12,674 nt of DNA from Planctomycetota bacterium (GTDB lineage Bacteria; Planctomycetota; Phycisphaerae; WQYP01): contig JAJYGE010000083.1 of assembly GCA_021785155.1 (NCBI GenBank), positions 1-12,674 of the forward strand, in the 5' to 3' direction. The notes beneath the pieces are model-generated. The model made no database searches. It was not told where the DNA came from and saw only the letters and a list, made by a program, of their open reading frames with translations. The first letter of the stretch is position 1; each line of letters begins with the position of its first letter. The position numbers and the translations under genes are program-made. Positions 1 through 6,732 of this stretch are shown piece by piece.

Positions 1-613
1 AATCTGCGTCAATTTTTTTTCGCAGCAGACTCACAAATACATCCACGACGTTACTTTCCGGAAGCGCATCATTACAATGCACATGCTCCCAGATTTCACC
101 GCGCGACACAACTTCACCCTGCCGCATGGCCAGATATTCCAGTATGGCATACTCCCGGGCGCTTAATTCGATTTCCACTCCCGCACGAAATACCCGTCGG
201 GCGTTCAGATCGATTTGAAGTGTTCCAATGTCGATGCGGGATGTTGTCACCTTGTATCGGCGGCGCGTCAAAGCTCTTACCCGTGCCAGCATTTCCTCCA
301 GCGCAAAGGGCTTGGTGAGATAATCATCGGCTCCGGCATCCAGGCCTTTTACCCGATCATCAACGGTATCGCGCGCGGTGAGTATCAATACCGCTGGCCG
401 GGCTTTCATGCGCTCCATCGCTTTAAGCACCTGAAAACCATCCACGCCCGGCATCATCAGATCCAATATCACCACATCAATATGCCCGCTTTGCAGATGC
501 CACAATGCCAGCCGCCCGTCGCCGGCTTCATCGACCACATACGTTTGCTCGCGGAGAGCCTGCGCGATGGATTCCCGTAAGGTCTTAAAATCTTCAACTA
601 CCAATACCCGCAT
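1..613 (-). CDS. OmpR/PhoB-family response regulator, 3'-truncated by the window edge
   Basis: This is a two-component transcription factor: a partner histidine kinase would phosphorylate the receiver domain, and the winged-helix domain would then bind DNA. The frame is open from ATG 613-611 to the window edge, giving 204 codons. Residues 1-115 are the receiver: MRVLVVED supplies the acidic pair E7/D8, D51 in VILDLMMPG is the predicted phospho-acceptor, T79 (LTARD) the switch residue and K101 (TKPF) the conserved lysine. Residues about 125-204 are the trans_reg_C DNA-binding domain, with ELSAREYAILEYL and a recognition helix around NVVDVFVSLLRKKID. Roughly 20 C-terminal residues (the usual wing) are missing beyond position 1. 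The start is chosen because MRVLVVED is the family's normal N-terminus, although no good Shine-Dalgarno precedes it. It lies 227 bases downstream of the methyltransferase. Its target genes cannot be deduced. Confidence 0.95.
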   Translation of the reverse strand, partial: MRVLVVEDFKTLRESIAQALREQTYVVDEAGDGRLALWHLQSGHIDVVILDLMMPGVDGFQVLKAMERMKARPAVLILTARDTVDDRVKGLDAGADDYLTKPFALEEMLARVRALTRRRYKVTTSRIDIGTLQIDLNARRVFRAGVEIELSAREYAILEYLAMRQGEVVSRGEIWEHVHCNDALPESNVVDVFVSLLRKKIDAD

Positions 614-840
614 ACACGCAACACCATTCCAACACTCGGCAGTTTAAACGATCCGACAATCTCTGTAAGTATATCTGATGATGATGAAGGAAAAAGGAAA
701 AATAAAAATGTATCTGTTTGACGAATTGCGCAAGAATTGCGACGTTACATGTTTGTCGCCGCCAAAAAGCGACATCATGCTCCATCTGACATCGCAGCAC
801 CATTCAGTGGATCGTAGATGCCAACTGCCCAATAGTGCCA
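614..840. other. Intergenic region between methyltransferase and response regulator
   Basis: This 227-base gap is the probable promoter region of the response regulator. On the minus strand a -10-like TATACT lies at 673-668, with no good -35 at the normal distance, as is common for activator-dependent promoters. An 8-bp direct repeat lies upstream of it (separate entry). A 6-bp inverted repeat, TGTCGC (754-759) and GCGACA (769-774) with a 9-base loop, has no T-tract, so it is not a convincing terminator for the methyltransferase. Two overlapping short ORFs here (minus 644-841 and plus 678-860) have no coding support. Confidence 0.5.
723..741. promoter_or_regulatory. Direct repeat with 11-bp period, possible response-regulator box
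   Basis: GAATTGCG occurs at 723-730 and again at 734-741, an exact 8-bp direct repeat with an 11-bp period. Direct repeats spaced one helical turn apart are the classical binding layout of OmpR/PhoB-family dimers. The site lies about 110 bases upstream of the response-regulator start and about 50 bases upstream of a TATACT -10-like element (673-668). Autoregulation by that regulator is an inference from layout only. Confidence 0.35.
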
Positions 841-1689
841 TCAGGCACAGGCGGCGGTGAGCATTGGCTTTCTGGCTTGAAGCCGGATGCCTGTGACGTA
901 TTCATGCAGCCAGTGCTCACCGGTAAGATGGGGCAAGGACGCGGTAGTGGCAACGGCTTGCACCCGGCGGGAGGGGTTGGGAACGGCGGAATCCCAAAAG
1001 CGTTCCACATGTGAAGAGCTCAGAGATTCAGAGATATCGCAGCGGTCAAACCCCGTTGAAAGTAAGAGTTTCCGATAGCTTGATAGCTCAATAGCACCGG
1101 CAAGGCCGAAGGTAAATGCGGCGATGGAGTCGGCGATTTCCGGGGGTAATAATTTGCGGATGGCAATGTCGTGGATGAGAATTCTTCCGCCGGGGGCCAG
1201 AACACGAAACATTTCACGGAATACGGCCATTTTGCCGGAACTTGGGCAAAATACGCCTTCACTGATGATCCAATCCGCCAAGCCCGGAGGCAATGGCACA
1301 CTATCCACACGACATAGATAAAATTCGATATTTTTGACGCCTGCTTCAGCGGCATTACGCCGCGCGGCATTAATGGCATCCGGAGAACTATCAATACTCA
1401 CAAGCCGCCCGCGCGGCCCGACGAGTTTGGCCAATTCAATGGATTGTACTCCGCGGCCACAGCCAATTTCCACAATGGTTTCGCCACCGGTCAAACTCCG
1501 TGTTAGAGCAGTAAAGGCTTTATTCAGGGGATCGGGCGGATTCCCGGTCACGTTATCTGTGAACGCATTGGATAAAGGCAGAACAATGTCATGAGGAATC
1601 GTAAGCGAACCCGATTTGCGCAACGGTGCACGTCGTGTTCGGACTGACAGATGGTCAGATCGCCTGGAGGGGTTTATAACGCCGGCCAT
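841..1689 (-). CDS. ArsM-like class I SAM-dependent methyltransferase
   Basis: The protein has 282 residues with a Rossmann-type SAM-binding fold. Motif I is VEIGCGRG (73-80), the acidic ribose-binding residue is D100 in SIDSS, and the post-motif region VLAPGGRILIHD spans about 163-174. The order of elements, including AAEAGVKNIEF, then SEGVF, then VFREMFRVLAPGGR, and FGLAGAI before SSYRKLLLSTGF, follows arsenite methyltransferases (ArsM). Two arsenite-binding cysteines of that family appear to be glycines here: SNCV becomes SEGV (G145) and AECISGA becomes TFGLAGA (G195). The substrate is therefore probably not arsenite and cannot be named. The start at 1689 is supported by GGGAG at 1698-1702, 8 bases upstream. 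No signal peptide is apparent, so it is likely cytoplasmic. The gene follows the efflux operon after a 515-base gap and seems to be transcribed separately. Confidence 0.9.
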   Translation of the reverse strand: MAGVINPSRRSDHLSVRTRRAPLRKSGSLTIPHDIVLPLSNAFTDNVTGNPPDPLNKAFTALTRSLTGGETIVEIGCGRGVQSIELAKLVGPRGRLVSIDSSPDAINAARRNAAEAGVKNIEFYLCRVDSVPLPPGLADWIISEGVFCPSSGKMAVFREMFRVLAPGGRILIHDIAIRKLLPPEIADSIAAFTFGLAGAIELSSYRKLLLSTGFDRCDISESLSSSHVERFWDSAVPNPSRRVQAVATTASLPHLTGEHWLHEYVTGIRLQARKPMLTAACA

Positions 1690-1926
1690 TTATGTTTCTC
1701 CCGGATTCAAACCGTGTAAAACAAAAAAGCAGACCACCTTATAAGCCGCGTTTTTTTTCGCGACTCATATCTCCCGAATCGGTGATCCGACACACAATCC
1801 GTCTCGGTCTATTTAAGTTTTCGGTGGCGCCGGCACCTTTTGGGCGCAACGCGAACCAACTGTCCGCAAATCAGCGTACAGGTTCATATCGGCAACATGT
1901 AGATATTTCTTGATCTAATTGTGGAT

Positions 1927-1941
1927 AAAATGTCACATTTT
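1927..1941. promoter_or_regulatory. 15-bp palindrome resembling the efflux-operon operator
   Basis: AAAATGT-C-ACATTTT is a perfect inverted repeat of 7-bp arms around one central base. It shares the word AAATGTCA with two palindromic sites in front of the TetR gene (at 7441 and 7468). A second shared word, ATCATTTGA, lies nearby at 1964-1972 and recurs at 7459-7467. The site is 238 bases upstream of the methyltransferase start and just upstream of a plus-strand TATAAT. It is a plausible operator for the CecR-type regulator, but AT-rich palindromes arise easily by chance. Confidence 0.35.
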
Positions 1942-1967
1942 TATGAATGTTTATGGCTTTATAATCA

Positions 1968-1999
1968 TTTGACCATGTATTCAGGACATTTTGGTCAAA
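1968..1999. repeat. 8-bp inverted repeat, possible operator
   Basis: TTTGACCA (1968-1975) and TGGTCAAA (1992-1999) are perfect complements separated by 16 bases. The pair lies directly before the ATG of the plus-strand small ORF at 2001 and just after TATAAT (1960-1965), where an operator or a leader hairpin could act. On the minus strand the right arm supplies TTGACC, a -35-like hexamer, but no matching -10 follows at 16-18 bases. Confidence 0.35.
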
Positions 2000-2000
2000 A

Positions 2001-2156
2001 ATGGACGGTTTGTACCGTTTTGGGGAAGTTCTCCGGATTGGGCGATGGCACGCGATAGGTTCTGTGCTTCCAAAACGTGGTACTAATTCCCCTGCCATGA
2101 ACGAAAAACGGCAAAAACTCAGCGCTGCCATCGGCAGCGTTCTGATGCCCAAATAA
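2001..2156 (+). CDS. Candidate small protein of 51 residues, unknown function
   Basis: I do not recognise this ORF. It runs ATG 2001 to TAA 2156 on the strand opposite to every other gene. The product starts MDGLYRFGEVLRIG, is basic, and contains AIGSVLPK (residues 18-25) and AIGSVLMPK at its C-terminus. The two copies use different codons at nearly every position (GCG ATA GGT TCT GTG CTT CCA AAA against GCC ATC GGC AGC GTT CTG ATG CCC AAA). That pattern suggests selection on the peptide rather than a recent DNA duplication. A perfect TATAAT at 1960-1965 and inverted repeats lie upstream, but there is no well-placed Shine-Dalgarno (AGGA at 1983-1986 is too far). It has no predicted membrane segment. 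Its 3' end overlaps the terminator-like hairpin of the efflux operon. It may be a real small gene, a degraded remnant or a chance ORF. Confidence 0.28.
   Translation: MDGLYRFGEVLRIGRWHAIGSVLPKRGTNSPAMNEKRQKLSAAIGSVLMPK
2104..2139 (-). terminator. Probable rho-independent terminator of the efflux operon
   Basis: On the minus strand CGCTGCC (2139-2133) pairs with GGCAGCG (2129-2123) around a 3-base loop, a 7-bp stem with six G-C pairs. After 5 bases come TTTTT (2117-2113), and a second TTTTT (2108-2104). The stem is about 65 bases beyond the outer-membrane factor stop. The T-run is short and not immediately adjacent, so termination may be partial. The same sequence is also the 3' end of the plus-strand small ORF. 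Confidence 0.45.
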
Positions 2157-2204
2157 TTCCAAGTTGAGTCTGTGACCGTTACGCGGGCGGTAGTCGGTTG
2201 GACC

Positions 2205-3632
2205 CTAATCCACCTTCTTTTTAACGGCTTTGGGGGCGAGGTGAAGATTTTCCGTCTGCGCGAGTTGGGCGATCATGGGGTAAGTGAAACGGCCTGTCTG
2301 TCGCAGCAGATTCAGTATTCTGACACGTTCATCATACCGGGCCTGCTGATATGCCAACTGGGCGGAAAGTGCTAAATCCTGGGCCGTGATGACATCAAGG
2401 TTGGTAGCTACACCGGCACTGTAAGAGTGCTGGGCCTGATGATATGCAGCCTGCGCGGAGCGCATTTCAGTTTTCAAATTGGCCACGAGCCGAACGCTCG
2501 TAAGCCAGTCGGTGCGGGCAATGCGCACCTGTTCCATGATCTGTCGGACCAGAAGTTGGCGTTGCAGCATCGCCTGGCGCATCTGCGAGTACGCTGTGCG
2601 GATATTCTGGTAAATCATGCCCCCTTCAAAAATTGGAAAATTGGCGCTAAATAAGCCGCTCCACCAACTGTCACTGGGGAACTGCTCTTTATACAGAAAG
2701 GTATTAAAATCGACCGAAACGGATGGAAAATATTCATCAATGGCCGCTGACACATTTCTTTCCGAAGTGGTCACAGCATCATCCGCGGCCAGCAGATCCT
2801 GCCGTTTGACCAGCGCAATCTGATCCAGACGCCCCAAATCCGGTATCCGGTGCGGCGGATTAAATTGATTGATTAAATGCGTACCATTCAGCGTCGGCAC
2901 GCCGATGAGAAATGCCAACGTGGCCCGGCCCTTATCGACATTATTTTCCGCTTCCGTAAGCTGCACACGGGTACTGGCTTCATCCGCCTGGGATTGCAAT
3001 ACCGAAAGCCGCAGGGCCACACCCGCCTTCAGCTTATTGGTTTGGCTCTTGACGTTGGCCTGCTGCACCCGGAGGGTTTGCCGCAGCACGGCCACGGATC
3101 GCTGATCACTAAGTACCTGGTAATAGCTCTGGGCTACTTCCAGCAGCAAATTGGATTGTAAGTCCAGCAGCAGGGCCTTGCGCTGATTGACATACGCACC
3201 GGCGGCGGAAATGGCGGTGGCGTCTTTGAGCACATTTACATTCAACTGGGTTTCCAGAGGAGCATTGAAATAATGGGTTTGGAAAAACTGATTGACGCCG
3301 GGAGGCAGAGCGCTAGTATTAAATCCGCGCATCTGAAAGTCCTGGGCACTGACACCCACGGTGGGCATAAAGGTGGAAAACGCTTTGTCTTTGGCAATCA
3401 TGGCCTGAAGATAATTTTCCCCGGCGATGGCCAATTGCTCATTGTTGTCATTGGCCAGTTTCAATGCCGCCGCCAGCGTGAGTTGTGGTGGAACAATCAG
3501 TTGCGCAGAACTGGTGGCCGGCTTGCTGTGCAGCACCCGGCGATAGTGCATTACTTCCTCTTTTTGATTGACGCAGCCGACCAGAGATGCCGTGAGGATC
3601 AACACTACAAGGCTTTTCTTTCTTAACCACAT
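2205..3632 (-). CDS. Outer-membrane efflux lipoprotein (TolC/NodT/OprM family)
   Basis: This is the outer-membrane channel of a tripartite pump, carrying substrate from the adaptor to the outside. From ATG 3632 the product has 475 residues and begins MWLRKKSLVVLILTASLVGC, a type II signal with lipobox LVGC, so the mature protein would be acylated at Cys20. The rest contains two outer-membrane efflux (OEP) repeats rich in Ala, Gln and Leu, for example LTLAAALKLANDNNEQLAIA in the first and SYSAGVATNLDVITAQDLAL in the second. An upstream in-frame ATG at 3659 would add nine residues. The 3632 start is preferred because AGGAG precedes it by 8 bases and because it places the charged signal-peptide start at the N-terminus. 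The stop of the MFS pump gene (3663) lies just upstream, so the two genes are cotranscribed. A terminator-like hairpin follows. Confidence 0.93.
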   Translation of the reverse strand: MWLRKKSLVVLILTASLVGCVNQKEEVMHYRRVLHSKPATSSAQLIVPPQLTLAAALKLANDNNEQLAIAGENYLQAMIAKDKAFSTFMPTVGVSAQDFQMRGFNTSALPPGVNQFFQTHYFNAPLETQLNVNVLKDATAISAAGAYVNQRKALLLDLQSNLLLEVAQSYYQVLSDQRSVAVLRQTLRVQQANVKSQTNKLKAGVALRLSVLQSQADEASTRVQLTEAENNVDKGRATLAFLIGVPTLNGTHLINQFNPPHRIPDLGRLDQIALVKRQDLLAADDAVTTSERNVSAAIDEYFPSVSVDFNTFLYKEQFPSDSWWSGLFSANFPIFEGGMIYQNIRTAYSQMRQAMLQRQLLVRQIMEQVRIARTDWLTSVRLVANLKTEMRSAQAAYHQAQHSYSAGVATNLDVITAQDLALSAQLAYQQARYDERVRILNLLRQTGRFTYPMIAQLAQTENLHLAPKAVKKKVD

Positions 3633-3662
3633 GGGAGCAACTCCTGATTTATCAAGCATGAT

Positions 3663-5249
3663 TTAATCCATAGGCAGCGGTTCATCATTAAACCGCGGAG
3701 TGCGCAATAGTAGCGCCACCGGTATTACCAACAGAAACAACGCGGCCAGAAATTGGAAGGCGGTGACATACGCCATCATGCCAGCATGTTGGCGTATTGA
3801 ATTATACATAATCCCTTGGGCTACATGCAGTGCCGATGAAACGGAGCCCCCGGCGTGGATAACCGCGGCCTTCAAACCGGCAATTCCCGTCAGGTAAGCC
3901 TGATTCAGTGGATTCACATTTGCGACTAGATAGGTTTGATGTACCTGCGAACTGCTCTTGACAAAGGCAACGGCACAAGAAATTCCTATGCTTCCGCCGA
4001 CATTCCGCGCCAGGTTGATAATGCCCGAAGCGTCACTTAGATTCCGCTTGGGAATAAAGCCGAAGGCTGCCGTGTTAAATGGCACAAATAGAAATGCCAG
4101 CCCAATACCCTGCACCGCGCGGCACATCGCCAAAGACATAAAACTGGCCTGCAAATTCAGGCCCGCCATAAGCATTAGAGCGATAACATTTCCGGTAACG
4201 CCAATGCAAATCAGCCAGCGCGTCTGCACGCGGGGTACCAGAAATCCGACCAGCGGCATAAGCACGAAGACCACCGCTCCGCCTGGTGCGAGAACTAAAC
4301 CCGCAAGTTTGGCATCATAGCCCATCAGGGTTTGCACCATCAGCGGCAGCAGGGTGGTGCTGGAATACAGGATTCCACCGAAGAGGAACATGCCAATTGT
4401 GGCCAGGCCAAAATTGCGCTCCTCCAACATTCGCAGATTGACGATGGGATGTTCCTGATACCATTCCCAGATAAACGCGCTAACCAATCCGAGCACCGCA
4501 ATGGCCGCCAGCACGCGGATCAATGGCGAGCCGAACCAGTCGGCATCTTCACCCCGATCCAGCATGATCTGCAAGGCCGCAAGGCCAACCACCAGAAGCC
4601 CTAAGCCCACATAATCAAATCCGGTATCGCGCAGTTTAATACGCCGCTGATCTGTAGGCTCCTGCAATAAAATTGAAAGCAGAAATACTGAAACAATGCC
4701 AATGGGGACGTTAATTAGAAAACACCAGCGCCACGAAAAGCTGTCGGTTATCCATCCGCCTAAAACCGGCCCCAGCACCGGCGCCACAACCACAACGATG
4801 CCGTAGACGGCCATGGCGGTGCCGATTTTTTTCAAGGGGAATATATCGCGCAAAATGGCCTGCGCGCCGGGTTGCAAGCCCCCGCCACCCAGGCCCTGTA
4901 GCACACGGAATATCAGCAGCGTACCGAACGTGGGTGCCATGCCGCACATCAGTGAGCTGATTGTGAAAATGCTCATGCACATGAGGAAATAACGCTTTCG
5001 CCCAAACAGCGCGGACATGAATCCGTTCAGTGGCAGCACAATGGCATTCGATACCAGATAACTGGTAAGCACCCAGGTGCTTTGATCAATGGTGCTGGAC
5101 ATATTCCCCGCGATGTGTGGAAGCGACACATTCACGATCGTCGTGTCCAACACTTCCATAAACGCCGCCATGGCCACCACCGGCGCAACAATCCATGGAT
5201 TGAACGTTCGTGGCGGAGTCGCAAGTTCGTCGGCACCGATTGCGGTCAT
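3663..5249 (-). CDS. EmrB-type MFS multidrug transporter (DHA2 family)
   Basis: This is the inner-membrane drug/proton antiporter of the tripartite pump. The 528 residues match the length and the expected 14 membrane segments of the DHA2 family. Seen motifs are DTTIVNVSLPHI (35-46) in TM1, motif A in the TM2-3 loop (ALFGRKRYF, about 80-88), RVLQGLGGG (115-123) in TM4 and the antiporter motif C with PVLGPVLGGWITDSFSWRW (157-175) in TM5. A charged cytoplasmic stretch, QEPTDQRRIKLRD (196-208), follows TM6. The start ATG at 5249 overlaps the adaptor stop by four bases (ATGA), with GGAGGT 9 bases upstream, which indicates translational coupling. The substrate cannot be read from sequence; EmrB relatives export hydrophobic toxicants and uncouplers. 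Confidence 0.95.
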   Translation of the reverse strand: MTAIGADELATPPRTFNPWIVAPVVAMAAFMEVLDTTIVNVSLPHIAGNMSSTIDQSTWVLTSYLVSNAIVLPLNGFMSALFGRKRYFLMCMSIFTISSLMCGMAPTFGTLLIFRVLQGLGGGGLQPGAQAILRDIFPLKKIGTAMAVYGIVVVVAPVLGPVLGGWITDSFSWRWCFLINVPIGIVSVFLLSILLQEPTDQRRIKLRDTGFDYVGLGLLVVGLAALQIMLDRGEDADWFGSPLIRVLAAIAVLGLVSAFIWEWYQEHPIVNLRMLEERNFGLATIGMFLFGGILYSSTTLLPLMVQTLMGYDAKLAGLVLAPGGAVVFVLMPLVGFLVPRVQTRWLICIGVTGNVIALMLMAGLNLQASFMSLAMCRAVQGIGLAFLFVPFNTAAFGFIPKRNLSDASGIINLARNVGGSIGISCAVAFVKSSSQVHQTYLVANVNPLNQAYLTGIAGLKAAVIHAGGSVSSALHVAQGIMYNSIRQHAGMMAYVTAFQFLAALFLLVIPVALLLRTPRFNDEPLPMD

Positions 5250-6652
5250 CGCACCTTGACCTCCGGTACTGCCGACATACCCGCGGCCAGATAGGGCATG
5301 TTCTTAGGCAGGTCCTTAAAGAGGATTTTTACCGGCACACGCTGCACGACTTTGACAAAATTTCCGGTGGCATTCTCCGGCGGCAACAGGCTGAATTCCG
5401 CCCCGGATCCGGCCTGAATGCTTTGCACATATCCCTTAAAGGTATATTGCGGGTAGGCGTCAATGGAAATGGTTGTCGGATCATTGGGCTTCATATGTGT
5501 CAAAGCCGTTTCCTTGAAATTCGCCACGACCCACATGTTCGGCCGCACGATGCTTAAAAGCGTTGAGCCGACGGTGACGTAATTTCCCGGCTCCACAGAT
5601 TTTTTGGTAACGTATCCGGAAACCGGTGCGCGGATGGTGCAATAGGACAGATTCAATTGCGCCTGTTCCAGTTCCGCACGGGCCTCATCAATTCGGCCCG
5701 CGCTGCCGCTGACGTTGCTTTGCGTTTGCCCGATCTGCTGCGGTACGACATTCACGGCCGCCTGTTTGGCCAGAGCCTTAAGCAAATTGGCTTTGGCCTG
5801 CATGAGTTGTGCCCCGGCGGCCACCCGATTTTCGCGCGCTGCTTCAACACCCGCCTTTGCTTCGATAAGTTCGGCGCGGCGGGAAAGGACAATTTTGCCC
5901 GCCGCGGCCAAAATTGCCTTGGCACTTTCAGCGGCGGCTCGATAGGAATCCACCTGTTGCGGCGTGACATCTCCGGTTTTCAACAATGAATCGTAACGAC
6001 GATAATCGGCGGCGGCTTTCACCGCCGTAGCCGCATCCGCCACTACGTCCGCTTTGGCGCGGGCAATGGCCGCAATGGCGGCGGCCACTTGAGCCTGGGC
6101 CTGATCAAACGCGGCTGCGGCCTGCGCTTCGCCGGCTTTGGCCGTGGCAATGGAGGCCCGCGCAATGGCCACTTGGGCCCGAGCCTGACTTAATGCCGCC
6201 GGCGAGGTTTTCTTTGTAAGCTCAAGCGCATAGCGGCTGCCTTGCCCGGCGGCCAGCGCTTGTTCCAGCATGGCCTTGTATTTGTCCAACGCCGCCTGAT
6301 AATCGCGCGGATCCAATTGCACCAGAATGGTTCCCTTTTTTACATATTGATTATCAAGAACCGGCACGGCTAAGACTTGCGCGGAAACCTGGGGGCTTAT
6401 GTAAATAACATGTGCGCGAACATAGGCATCATCGGTGGAGACATATTTCTCCGAATGTATGTACCAGGGAATGCCGAAAGCCAGTGCCACAATCAGCAGT
6501 ACAACACCACCTATGAGAAATATTTTTTTCCGCTTCCGGCCATTTTCCGCGGCAGTGGCCACAGGCGGCTTATCGGTGCCCGTGCGGGCCGGTTCAGAAG
6601 GTGCCGCTGTGAGGCGCATTGTCGGTGAAGATGTGTCCGTTGGTTCCGTCAT
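5246..6652 (-). CDS. EmrA/HlyD-type membrane fusion (adaptor) protein
   Basis: This is the periplasmic adaptor linking the MFS pump to the outer-membrane channel. In its 468 residues: a proline/threonine-rich cytoplasmic tail (1-40), one membrane anchor (about 43-63, after GRKRKK), the family signature STDDAYVRA (72-80), the first half of the lipoyl/barrel-sandwich domain (about 80-116), a long Ala-rich coiled-coil hairpin (about 116-335), the second lipoyl half starting CTIRAPVSGYV (338-348), and the beta-barrel ending with SGAEFSLLPPENATGNFVKVVQRVPV, typical of EmrA. The hairpin tip is probably near LLKTGDVTPQQV (223-234). The protein is clearly longer than E. coli EmrA (about 390 residues), mostly in the hairpin. 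AAGGAG lies 8 bases before ATG 6652. The gene follows the regulator by 80 bases and overlaps the pump gene by 4. Confidence 0.95.
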   Translation of the reverse strand: MTEPTDTSSPTMRLTAAPSEPARTGTDKPPVATAAENGRKRKKIFLIGGVVLLIVALAFGIPWYIHSEKYVSTDDAYVRAHVIYISPQVSAQVLAVPVLDNQYVKKGTILVQLDPRDYQAALDKYKAMLEQALAAGQGSRYALELTKKTSPAALSQARAQVAIARASIATAKAGEAQAAAAFDQAQAQVAAAIAAIARAKADVVADAATAVKAAADYRRYDSLLKTGDVTPQQVDSYRAAAESAKAILAAAGKIVLSRRAELIEAKAGVEAARENRVAAGAQLMQAKANLLKALAKQAAVNVVPQQIGQTQSNVSGSAGRIDEARAELEQAQLNLSYCTIRAPVSGYVTKKSVEPGNYVTVGSTLLSIVRPNMWVVANFKETALTHMKPNDPTTISIDAYPQYTFKGYVQSIQAGSGAEFSLLPPENATGNFVKVVQRVPVKILFKDLPKNMPYLAAGMSAVPEVKVR

Positions 6653-6732
6653 AGTATTCGCTCCTTGCCCGCGGCGTTGAAGGCCGCATTGTGTAGGGGG
6701 GTAAGTAACTGACAGCTTTCTAATTACGCCTC

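Larger units (their letters stand above)
1690..2204. other. 515-base intergenic region rich in palindromes
   Basis: The region lies between the outer-membrane factor stop and the methyltransferase start, and its middle (about 1900-2000) is AT-rich. It contains a plus-strand 51-codon ORF, a minus-strand terminator-like hairpin, a 15-bp palindrome at 1927-1941, an 8-bp inverted repeat at 1968-1999 and a perfect plus-strand TATAAT at 1960-1965 with a poor -35 (each major item has its own entry). A small hairpin ACGGT/ACCGT lies at 2005-2018. Nearer the methyltransferase, TATAAG at 1743-1738 is a weak -10 candidate on the minus strand. CGCG flanks an eight-T run at 1748-1759. No long ORF is present. 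Confidence 0.6.

Noticed and set aside
215..580. Plus-strand ORF of 121 codons
   Set aside because: It is the reverse-strand shadow of the response regulator, whose frame carries all receiver and winged-helix residues.
754..774. Hairpin TGTCGC/GCGACA as a terminator for the methyltransferase
   Set aside because: The stem is only 6 bp, the loop is 9 bases and no T-tract follows on the minus strand.
644..841. Minus-strand 65-codon ORF whose ATG overlaps the methyltransferase stop (TGATG)
   Set aside because: The stop-start overlap is suggestive of coupling, but there is no Shine-Dalgarno. The composition is rich in Trp, Cys, Phe and Ile with no recognisable domain, and the ORF covers the probable promoter region of the response regulator.
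678..860. Plus-strand ORF, 60 codons (or 50 from ATG 708) after a purine-rich stretch
   Set aside because: The AAGGAAAAA stretch before ATG 708 resembles a ribosome site, but the product looks non-coding, there is no good promoter, and it ends inside the methyltransferase gene.
841..1689. Calling the methyltransferase arsM (arsenite methyltransferase)
   Set aside because: The two aligned metal-binding cysteines are glycines, and no other ars genes are present in the window.
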